A stretch of 30,643 nt of DNA from Prasinococcaceae sp. CCMP 1430 (lineage: Eukaryota; Prasinodermophyta; Palmophyllophyceae; Prasinococcales; Prasinococcaceae). Both the position numbers and the translations under genes were made by a program. The notes under the pieces were generated by a model, which ran no database searches, was not told the origin of the DNA, and saw only the letters and a program-made list of their open reading frames with translations. Positions 1-6,979 of this stretch are shown piece by piece (the stretch's first letter is position 1; every line of letters starts with the position of its first letter). Location of the stretch: NCBI GenBank assembly GCA_013416795.1, contig RQSC01000486.1, positions 1 through 30,643 of the forward strand, read 5' to 3'.

Positions 1-4
1 GCCG

Positions 5-862
5 ATGCGCGGCGGCGGTGACGTTGCGCCCGGGCGCGGACTCGAGGCGGCGCTCGCCCGCGAGCGGCGCCAGCACCGGGCGTTCGACCGGTCGCTCGCA
101 GACCTGCTCGAACGTGGGCAGCCGCACCTGCGCGCGCCGCAGCGCAGCGGGAGGTGGTTCACCGCGCGCCGAGGCAGGCTCACGGCGTCGCACTTCGGCG
201 CCGCGGCGGGACTGTGCAACGTGGCGAGCCCGCGAGACCTGCACAGGCACCTGGAGGCCGCGCTGTGCGACGACGTCGCGTACGACAGCGACGCCGGTGA
301 AGCAGGCGGACCCGACGCAGACTGGGACGACGGTGCGCACGAGAACGAAAACCTGTCTCGCGGCGTGCGCCTGGAGCCGCTTGCGCGCGACGCGTACAGC
401 GCGTCGCTGTGCTCGGACGTCGAGGAGACGGGCCTGTGGGTGTGCACGGAGCCCAGCTGGCTCGGAGCCTCGCCCGACGGGCTGGTCGGCGACGACGGGC
501 TGATTGAGATCAAGGCCCCGCGCGTGCTGCGCGCGGACGCGGGGGTTGCGCGCGGCGCCCCCGTGGAGTACGTGCACCCTCGCGTGCTCGCGCAGATCCA
601 GGGGCAGCTCTTCGTCACCGGGCGCGCGTGGTGCGACCTGGTCGAGGCCGTCGAGCTCGACGGCGGCAAGGCGGTCTCCATCCGCGTGACGCGCGTGCCA
701 TTCGACGAGGCGTATTGGGCGTGGCTGCGCTCGCGCCTCGAGGACTTCTGGGGCGGGCTTGTCGCCGGCATCGAGCCCGACGCGTGCGCGCCGCGCGCGC
801 AGCCGCCCCGCGTCGCCGGCATGCGGCGGGTGGGCACATTCAGCCACCGACTGCCCGCGTAG
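5..862 (+). CDS. YqaJ-type PD-(D/E)XK exonuclease-like protein
   Basis: Reads as a single 285-residue frame without introns. It matches the YqaJ/lambda-exonuclease branch of PD-(D/E)XK nucleases. W51 sits in the segment WFTARRGRLTAS, followed by FG. E124 is in RLEPLA. The catalytic Asp is D158 in ASPDG. The E-x-K pair is E168/K170 in GLIEIKAP. The Q-rich helix is AQIQGQLF (197-201). This is the order expected for a metal-dependent DNA exonuclease that trims duplex ends. The family is common in phages and large DNA viruses and also occurs in algal and animal nuclear genomes. The ATG lies only four bases from the window edge and the frame is open upstream, so the true N-terminus may be further 5'. 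The substrate is not inferable. It could act in organelle or nuclear recombination, or be a captured viral gene. Confidence 0.75.
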   Translation: MRGGGDVAPGRGLEAALARERRQHRAFDRSLADLLERGQPHLRAPQRSGRWFTARRGRLTASHFGAAAGLCNVASPRDLHRHLEAALCDDVAYDSDAGEAGGPDADWDDGAHENENLSRGVRLEPLARDAYSASLCSDVEETGLWVCTEPSWLGASPDGLVGDDGLIEIKAPRVLRADAGVARGAPVEYVHPRVLAQIQGQLFVTGRAWCDLVEAVELDGGKAVSIRVTRVPFDEAYWAWLRSRLEDFWGGLVAGIEPDACAPRAQPPRVAGMRRVGTFSHRLPA

Positions 863-960
863 CCCCGCCGCCCCGCTGTTGTACCGAGCATTGTACGTGC
901 GCACGCGCACTCCACAAGCCCGCGCAGGCGGCGTGCGCGCCACGCGTGCCTATCTGCCCG

Positions 961-988
961 CCTGCCTGCCTGCCTGCCTGCCTGCCTG
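961..988. repeat. (CCTG)7 tetranucleotide microsatellite
   Basis: Seven perfect CCTG units in the spacer between the nuclease and the prenol kinase gene. No coding meaning is apparent. Confidence 0.9.
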
Positions 989-1020
989 CGCGTGTGTGCC
1001 TGCGTGTGGGAGCTCGCGCA

Positions 1021-1149
1021 CGAATTCGTATTGGATTAGGGTTGCAATCGGTATTGGGTAAATAATAGGGTTAACTAATCCGAAAACATCCCACGTGGAT
1101 TGTGACGTGGAATCGGATGTGTGTATGTGTGTGTGTGTGTGTGTGTGTG
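1021..1149 (+). promoter_or_regulatory. AT-richer promoter island with two AGGGTT boxes and a GT tract
   Basis: An AT-rich block (1021-1100) stands out in a very GC-rich window just upstream of the kinase ATG at 1235. It holds TTAGGGTT at 1036-1043 and TAGGGTTA at 1066-1073. Both resemble the plant telo-box core on its reverse strand, a promoter element known in land plants. A GT-rich dinucleotide tract follows at 1118-1149. The promoter role is inferred from position and base composition. No TATA box is evident. Confidence 0.35.
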
Positions 1150-1234
1150 AGCGAGGTGGCGGCGAAGGAGGAGGAGGAGGACCTGTCACACCTGTCGCTG
1201 GAGGAGTGGCGGAGGGGACGCGGGCGGTGGCGGC

Positions 1235-2023
1235 ATGAGCGCCAACAGCGGCGACAGCGAGGGCGGCGGCGGGCAGGCTGGTGCCCTGGGAGCGCTCTCG
1301 CTGTCCGCGAGGTCGCTGTTCAAGGACGAATGTTTTGGGATCACCGTGAAGGCCGCCGCGGTGGCGCTCGCGTGGCTCGCGCTCGTTAAGTCCTCCAAGG
1401 CGCTCAAGGTGCTCCCCAGCACGGACGCGCGCAAGCTCCTCCACGTGGGCATCGGTCTGCTCTTTTGCCTCACGTGGGCGTGGTACCCCGCCGCGGCGCC
1501 CGCGGCGCGCCTGTGGGCGTCAGCGATCCCCGCGAGCATCACCGCGGCAGTGGGCGCCGCAGGCGCAGGGCTCTACTCGGACAGGCACCTCGTCGAGGCG
1601 ATGAGCCGCAGCGGCGACCCCGCCGAGCTGCTCACGGGCCCGCTCGTGTACGGTGCGGTGCACTGGCTCGCGGCTGCGGCGTTCTGGCTCGACTCGCCGG
1701 TGGGCGTCGTCGCCATCGCGGCGCTCTGCGCAGGGGACGGCTTCGCTGACATCGTCGGGCGCAGGCTCGGGAGGAGCGCCAGCGCCAAGCTGCCGTGGAA
1801 TGCGGACAAGAGCTACGCGGGGACGGCCGCGTTCGTGCTCTTCTCGTTCGTTGCGGCGAGTGGGCTGCTGGCGTGGCACGGCATGCTCGCCGCCGTGCCG
1901 GCACCCGCGCTGCTCGCGGTGTGCGCGGGCAGCGCGGCCGTGGAGAGCCTCCCCTACTTCGGAGAGTACGACAACGCCGCAGTCTTCGCCACGGCCGTCG
2001 CGCTCGGCTCAACGCTGCTCTGA
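1235..2023 (+). CDS. VTE5: Phytol/farnesol kinase family (VTE5/FOLK-like)
   Basis: A polytopic membrane protein of 262 aa in one exon starting at an ATG. It matches the CTP-dependent polyprenol kinase family, which phosphorylates free phytol from chlorophyll breakdown (or farnesol) for re-use in tocopherol and chlorophyll synthesis, normally at the plastid envelope. Visible family motifs are DARKLLHVGIGLLF (about 64-77), SRSGDPAELLTGPL (about 124-137), LCAGDGFADIVGRRLG (about 165-180), KLPWNADKSYAGT (about 186-198), and AAVESLPYFGEYDNAA near the C-terminus. The last carries the conserved VESLP and DN. Six or seven hydrophobic stretches alternate with these motifs. The N-terminus (about 30 aa, Ser/Gly/Ala-rich) could act as a short plastid targeting region. 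VTE5, VTE6 and farnesol kinase cannot be separated by eye. Family assignment is firm, substrate is not. Confidence 0.85.
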   Translation: MSANSGDSEGGGGQAGALGALSLSARSLFKDECFGITVKAAAVALAWLALVKSSKALKVLPSTDARKLLHVGIGLLFCLTWAWYPAAAPAARLWASAIPASITAAVGAAGAGLYSDRHLVEAMSRSGDPAELLTGPLVYGAVHWLAAAAFWLDSPVGVVAIAALCAGDGFADIVGRRLGRSASAKLPWNADKSYAGTAAFVLFSFVAASGLLAWHGMLAAVPAPALLAVCAGSAAVESLPYFGEYDNAAVFATAVALGSTLL

Positions 2024-2415
2024 CGCGCGCCGAACGGAGTGGGCACCCTCAGTCCCCGCCAGGCCAGCAGTGCGTGTCTGCGCGCGCGCGCGCGAGCGCG
2101 CGCGCGCACACACTATGAGCGCGGGCCATACCGCACTGCTCATTCACGTATCTGTAAAGACGAGGTCCCCTACGTGTCGCGCACGTGCAGGGCAGCCAGA
2201 GTCGCGCCGGCTGCGCGGCGCGTGCTCCCGCGCACGCGGGGTCAGGCGCATCGGTGATCGACGCATTTACACCGCGTGGCGCACGCCGCCCAGGACGCGT
2301 ATGCTGAGGGCCGAACCGCCCCCGATCGAGCGTGAGGCCCTCGCGCCCACTGTCCGGTCACGGCGCGCGCGGCACGCCGCGCGTCGACGCGATGCCAGCC
2401 ACGTGCGCGCCACGC
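2024..2415. other. Convergent intergenic spacer
   Basis: Spacer between the 3' ends of the kinase (+) and the cytochrome b5 reductase (-). It contains an alternating CG/GCGC run around 2080-2110, and nothing else recognisable. No clear AATAAA-type signal was found. Confidence 0.6.
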
Positions 2416-3438
2416 TCAAAAGGCAAACATCTGCTCCGCCTCGTAGCCCAGCTTCTCGAGGTTGGGCTCGCACGCGAACTTGATCATGGGCGGCGGGCCG
2501 CACATGAGGATGAGCGTGTCGGAGGACGGCGGGGGCATAGCCTCGCGCAGCATCGCCTCGTTGATGAAGCCCGTGTGCCCGGTCCAATCCTTGGGCGGCC
2601 TGTCCAGGGTGTAGCGCAGCGTCTTGAAGCCCGCGTTGTTGCGCTTGCAAGCCTCGAGCTCGTCGCGCAGGAGGATGTCCTCCTCGGTTTGATTGGCGAA
2701 GAGCAGCGAAACCTCCGTGGCATCGGCCGAGTCCTTGAACATGGCGCGCATGACCTGCAGCATGGGCGTGATGCCCGTGCCGCCGGCGATCATGCCCACC
2801 CGGCGGTACGTCTTGATGGACATGCCACCGCCCTTCGAGCGCGGCAGCTGCACCGCGAAGCGCCCGCGCCCCTTGTACTCGAGCCTGCCCTTGGGGCCGC
2901 GCGCTGCGATTGTGTCACCCAGCGTGAGCCCCTCGAGGTGCTGGCTCAGCTTGCCACCGTCTGGAAACTTCGGGTGCACGCCCTTGAAGTACACCTTCAC
3001 GACGAAGTCGACGAAGCCCACGTCGTCGTCCGAGCTCACCGGCGTGTAGCTGCGCGAGACTATCTTGCCCGCGGCATCGGTGTAGCTCAGCGAGATGTGC
3101 TGGCCGATCGGCAGGCCCAGGACGTGGTTGGGGCTCTGCAGCGCGAATCGGAAGCGCCGCGTGTCGTGAGAGATCTCCTCGCGCTCAACCAGCTTCAAAT
3201 CGACCGTCTTCTCGGGGTTGAGCGCGCGCGGCGCGCGGCTGCGCGCCGACGAGAGCAGCCAGTGCAGCAGCAGGCCGAGCACGCCCGCGATCGCCGCAGC
3301 GAGCGCGCCCGGCGGGAGCCCCGCGGCGACGGCGGCCGCGTCCTCGGGAAGCTCATGCACCAGCTTCTCCTCCACGCGGCCCACCAACGCCGACACCTCG
3401 AACAGGGCGCTACGCACCGCGTCCATCACCTCGGCCAT
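2416..3438 (-). CDS. CBR1: NADH-cytochrome b5 reductase
   Basis: A 340-aa FAD enzyme in one exon. It transfers electrons from NADH to cytochrome b5 for fatty-acid desaturation and sterol/lipid oxidation, on the ER or outer mitochondrial membrane. An N-terminal hydrophobic anchor (about 44-63) follows an acidic leader. The FAD-binding motif RSYTPVS is at 129-135. A second flavin motif, GGKLSQHL, is at 161-168. The NADH-binding motifs are GGTGITPM (219-226) and CGPPPM (313-318). The C-terminus, GYEAEQMFAF, ends with the family's typical F-x-F. An extra loop of about 15 residues with SKGGGM (about 193-207) sits between the FAD and NAD domains. The ATG chosen (3438-3436) is the first in frame that precedes the membrane anchor. 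It lies back-to-back with the ATG of cpSRP43, and the two share CATG at 3436-3439. The next ATG, at 3426, is an alternative. Confidence 0.93.
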   Translation of the reverse strand: MAEVMDAVRSALFEVSALVGRVEEKLVHELPEDAAAVAAGLPPGALAAAIAGVLGLLLHWLLSSARSRAPRALNPEKTVDLKLVEREEISHDTRRFRFALQSPNHVLGLPIGQHISLSYTDAAGKIVSRSYTPVSSDDDVGFVDFVVKVYFKGVHPKFPDGGKLSQHLEGLTLGDTIAARGPKGRLEYKGRGRFAVQLPRSKGGGMSIKTYRRVGMIAGGTGITPMLQVMRAMFKDSADATEVSLLFANQTEEDILLRDELEACKRNNAGFKTLRYTLDRPPKDWTGHTGFINEAMLREAMPPPSSDTLILMCGPPPMIKFACEPNLEKLGYEAEQMFAF

Positions 3439-5224
3439 GCCCGCCACGCACTGCTCCCTGCACGGCGCGGCCGCGCGCGCGATCGACTTCCCGTTCGGCG
3501 GCGGCAAGGACGGCAAGGACGGCGGCGCCAAGAAGACGGCGCGGCGCTCGGGCGACGCGGGCGGCGGCGAGGGCAACCTCTTCGAGCAGATCACCGAGGG
3601 CATGAAGGCGTCGCTCGAGGGCGCCGCCGAGGTGGAGCGCGTGCTCGCGACGCGCCGCGTGAACCGCGAGACCGAGTACCTCATCAAGTGGATGGACGGC
3701 GGGGAGGACACGTGGGAGCCCGCGGCCAACGTCTCCGAGGACGTGCGGCGCGAGTTCGAGGGCAAGTGGTGGGACGCCTGCAGGGAGGGCGACGAGGACG
3801 GTGCGTGTGGGAGCGCGCGCGTGTGCGCGCGCGTGTGTGTGTGTGCGTGTGCGTGCGCGCGCGCGCGAAGAGGGACGTGCGGCGCCGCGCCTTTGGGCGT
3901 TCGGCGCGCTGAGGGCGCGTCCGGGGGTACGAGGGGTAAGGGGGGAATAAAGGGACGAAGAGGAGCCGCGGGGCGCGCTGGCGCGCTCGAGCACCGCTCT
4001 GACGCCGGCTGCGCCCTTCGCGCCACACACACACACGCCCGTGCTCACACACACACACGCGCGCGACGCACACGCACACGCTCGCACACGCAAACGCAAA
4101 ACGCACACGCAAAACGCACAGCCGTCCTGCAGATGCTCGCCGAGGAGCAGCGCAACCCCCGCAAGCGCGACAAGGACGGCCGCACGGGCCTGCACTACGT
4201 GTGCGGCCGCGGCAAGGCCCGCGCGATCAACGGCCTCATCAACTACGGCGCGCGCATCAACGCGCAGGACGCCGACGGCTACACGCCGCTGCACATCGCC
4301 GCGGGCTACCAGTACGTCGAGACGGTGGCGCAGCTGCTCGAGGCGGGCGCCGACCCGGACCTCGAGGACGGCAGCGGGCGCACGCCGCTGCAGCTCATCC
4401 AGGTGCGCGCGCGCGCGACGGCGCGCGTGCGGTAGCGTGTTGGTGCGATGTGTGTGTGTGTGGTTGCTGTTGTGATGGACGGAGGAGGCCTCCTCGTGCG
4501 TGTGTGGCGCGCGCGTGCGTGTCTGCGTGCGGAAGTGCGCGCGTGCCTTCGAGGCGCCTGCCGTGCGCCCGACACGCGCGCGCGCGCGCGCGCCCGGGAG
4601 CGCGCGTGCCGCACGTGTGCGCGCGCATCGGTCCCTCCTCGACCTCGCGGTCGCGCGCGCGCGCTGACGCGCGCGCCCGCGCCCGCGCCCGCGCACCTCT
4701 CGGCCCTCCCGCAGTACCTCAAGGACGCCCAGCCGCAGGACATGACGGGCCTGGCCAACCGCATGTCGCTGGTGGAGATCGAGCGCTCGATGAACCGCTA
4801 CATGTGGGAGGACGTGCCCGTGACGAGCGTGGTGGACGAGCGCATGGACGGCGAGCGCGTGCTGTACCAGGTGGAGTGGGCGGACGGCGGCGAGATGCAG
4901 TGGCTCCCCGCCGACCAGCTGCACCCGGGCTTGATCGAGGACTTCGAGGCGGGCCTCGAGAGCGCCGAGTTCGAGGCCATCGTCGACGCGCGCGAGAACG
5001 TGGACGGCGCCGAGTACCTCGTGAAGTGGGCCGACGGCGAGACCAGCTGGGAGCCCGCGGGCAACCTCGACGAGGAGGACATCGCGGAGTTCCTCGCCAA
5101 GGCCGAGGGCGCGGACGCCGAGGGCGCCGAGGGCGCCGAGGAGGCCGAGGAGGCAGGCGCCGAGGGCGAGGGTGCCAAGGCGGAGGGCGAGGCCGCGAGC
5201 GCGGAGGCCGTGGCGTCCAAGTAA
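3437..5224 (+). CDS. CAO: Chloroplast signal recognition particle 43 (chromodomain/ankyrin protein)
   Basis: cpSRP43 works in the plastid stroma as an ATP-independent chaperone that, with cpSRP54, delivers light-harvesting chlorophyll proteins to the Alb3 translocase. Three exons are supported: 3437-3800, 4122-4402 and 4715-5224. The introns are phase 1 and phase 0, both GT-AG, and the protein is 384 aa. Chromodomain 1 is near residues 65-112 (EYLIKWMDGGEDTWEP). Ankyrin repeats are at about 123-220 and include GRTGLHYVCGRGKA and YTPLHIAAGYQY, keeping the AAGY tyrosine used for cargo. Chromodomain 2 is VLYQVEWADGGEMQWLP. Chromodomain 3 is EYLVKWADGETSWEP. The tail is a run of Ala/Glu/Gly. The N-terminus is the doubtful part: only about 60 residues precede chromodomain 1. 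The open frame continues upstream to an ATG at 3218, which would give a Ser/Ala/Arg-rich, transit-peptide-like leader antisense to the reductase. Both introns contain CTGAC. Confidence 0.9.
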
Positions 5225-5623
5225 GGCAGGGCGGCGGCCCCGCTGCAAACGTTTTTTGCGCGCGCTGAGAGAGACGAGAGCGTCCGCGCGCGGGCGCGCG
5301 GGCGTGCGACGAGTGCGCGCGAGAGAGAGGGAGAGAGCAAGAGCGCGCGAGCGCACGCACGCACGGAGGCGCGCGCGCTCCTGCACGCGCGCATGGCCGG
5401 CCGCGCGACCGTGCACGCGCACGCACCCTGCGCGCCAGTGCGGCCGAGGCGAGCCCCTCTTGCGCGCCGCGCGCTCCCTCCGGCCTCGGCTCTCGCCGAG
5501 CGCGCGCCACAGAGCGCGCGCTGCACGCCGCCTCACCCCTTCCCCCACCCCACCGCACGACGCGGCGAGCGACGCGGCGGGCGCGGGCGCGCCGGCGCGC
5601 CCGTGAGGGAGCACGCCGGGCAC
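5225..5623. other. Spacer after cpSRP43, possible downstream exons of the minus-strand gene
   Basis: GC-rich, with GA/CG repeats at about 5262-5350. On the minus strand it should hold the 3' end of the pseudo-receiver gene, because that frame is still open at 5624. Acceptor-like pyrimidine tracts ending in CAG (minus strand, near 5265 and 5245) are present. No exon can be assigned with confidence. Confidence 0.4.
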
Positions 5624-6139
5624 CGCCTGCGTGCGGCGCTTCACCATGGCGCGCACCGCGTGGTGCCACAGCTTGGCCACCTGGAACGTCTGCAGCGGGC
5701 GCGTGAGCACCTGCGCGGCGCCGAGCTTGATGCCCTTCACCACGAAGGTGTCGTCGTCGGGCTCGCCGATGAGCACCACGGGGATCTGTTTCGCGCGCGC
5801 CGCGTCCATCACCTTCTGCCCCTGCGACGTGTCGGCGCCCTTGCCCGAGATGAGCGCCACGTCGAAGTCGTCCACCGACGACGCGCGCAGCACGCGCAGC
5901 GCGTCGGCGCGCGACGTCGCCGTGCGCACGTCGTAGTGGCACTCGTCCAGCAGCGCCTTGTTGCGGTCCAGCAGCTCGCGGTCCTCCTCCATCAGCAGCA
6001 CCTGAGGGGTCGTCGGGTGGGGTGTTGGTGGGTGGGTGGGTGGGGCATTGGCGATCGGTTCGGTCCGGCGCTCTCGGGGGTCAGCTGCAAGCTGGGGCGA
6101 CGCGGCGGCCGACGGCGGCGACGGCTCGGGCGCGACCAT
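5624..6139 (-). CDS. Pseudo-response regulator (receiver domain lacking phosphorylation residues), 3' end unresolved
   Basis: From the ATG at 6139 the frame gives a 46-residue Pro-rich leader and then a receiver fold of about 120 residues. Strand 1 and the acidic pair are VLLMEED (47-53). Strand 3 is DFDVALIS (91-98). Strand 4 is PVVLIGE. Strand 5 is QVLTRPLQ, and the last helix is LWHHAVRAMVKRR. The closest style is the plant pseudo-receivers (APRR2, PRR/TOC1, type-B ARR), where the last helix reads LWQHV. Key residues are missing: the phospho-Asp position is Ser98, the Ser/Thr switch is Gly125, and the invariant Lys is Arg147. It therefore cannot run a normal phosphorelay. Such proteins usually carry a DNA-binding GARP or CCT domain downstream. 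None is visible, and the exon probably ends at a GT donor at about 5623. A CAG acceptor at 6004-6002 offers an alternative upstream exon. Confidence 0.65.
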
Positions 6140-6743
6140 CCACGCGCGCACGACGTTCTACCGCGCGGCGTCGGCGCTGAGCGTGTCGCTCATCCCGCCG
6201 ACGCTCGACACGCGCGTGAGCGTGGAGACGGGCGCGCCGTACCGCGTGGTGACGCGGCTGGGCACGGTGCTGCTGGAGATGGCGCCCGCCGAGGGCGACG
6301 CGCAGGGCGGGGACTTCGGGCGGCTGGCGAGCGTGGGCGGCGGGGCGCCCGACGGCGCGCGGCGGTACGACTGGCAGAACCGCCGCGTCACCTTCGCGCT
6401 GTCGGCGCTCGAGGTGGGCACGCTCCTCGCACGCTCCGAGCCCGCCGTCGCCGCGGCGTACGAGGCGGGCGCCGAGCTGGGCAGGTTCTACCACCAGACG
6501 GGCGGGCCCGAGCGCCGCGGCGAGCTCCCCTCCAAGTCGCTGGACGTCACCGCGCTCGCGGGCGGCGGCGCGAGGCTGTCGCTGTACGTGCGCGACCCCG
6601 ACGGCGAGCGGGGCACCTCGGTTTCCATCTCGCTCGCCGACGGCGACCTCGCCGTGCTCAGGGAGCTCTGCCGCTGGGCGCTGCCGCGCCTCACGGGCGC
6701 GGCGCAGGCCTTCGAGTCCAGGGCGGGCAGGGACGTGCCCTAG
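6085..6743 (+). CDS. WHY: Whirly-family ssDNA-binding protein, 5' end unresolved
   Basis: About 215 residues of a Whirly domain. These plant proteins bind single-stranded DNA as tetramers and guard plastid or mitochondrial genomes against illegitimate recombination. One also acts as a nuclear transcription factor. Matching segments in order are: FYRAASALSV at the KGKAAL position (the binding loop, here degenerate), LGTVLLEMAP, the highly typical RRYDWQNRRVTFALSALEVG, GRFYHQTGG, LDVTALAGGGARLSLYV, and LADGDLAVLRELCRWALPRLTGAAQAF. The stop is TAG at 6741-6743. No in-frame ATG precedes the domain, so a first exon with the targeting peptide must lie upstream, interleaved with the opposite-strand pseudo-receiver gene. 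A CAG at 6082-6084 is a workable acceptor. The canonical KGKAALS motif is only loosely kept, so DNA binding could be altered. Confidence 0.78.
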
Positions 6744-6979
6744 CCAGGAAGGCGGGGCGTACGGGCGTGCGGCTCGCACGCACGCAAGGGCGCGCGCGCA
6801 CACACGCGCACGCACACAGTCACAGACGGTCGTACTGCTCGCGACGGTGCGACGCTGCGACCTGCGCCCGTGGGGAGCGAAGCACACACAAAAATGAATA
6901 CCGAACAGCACCGACCTGGCGGCCCTCTCCGCCCGCGCCGCTCATGGCGCCCGCCCGCTGCTCGCACCCGCCCGCCGCC

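Noticed and set aside
2332-3912. Plus-strand open frame of 526 codons over the reductase gene
   Set aside because: It is the mirror of the cytochrome b5 reductase codons, rich in His/Arg/Leu. Only the part after about 3437 overlaps a real exon, in a different frame.
3410-6151. Minus-strand open frame of 913 codons
   Set aside because: Only its first part (6139 to about 5624) looks like a protein, the pseudo-receiver. The rest is the antisense of cpSRP43 exons and introns.
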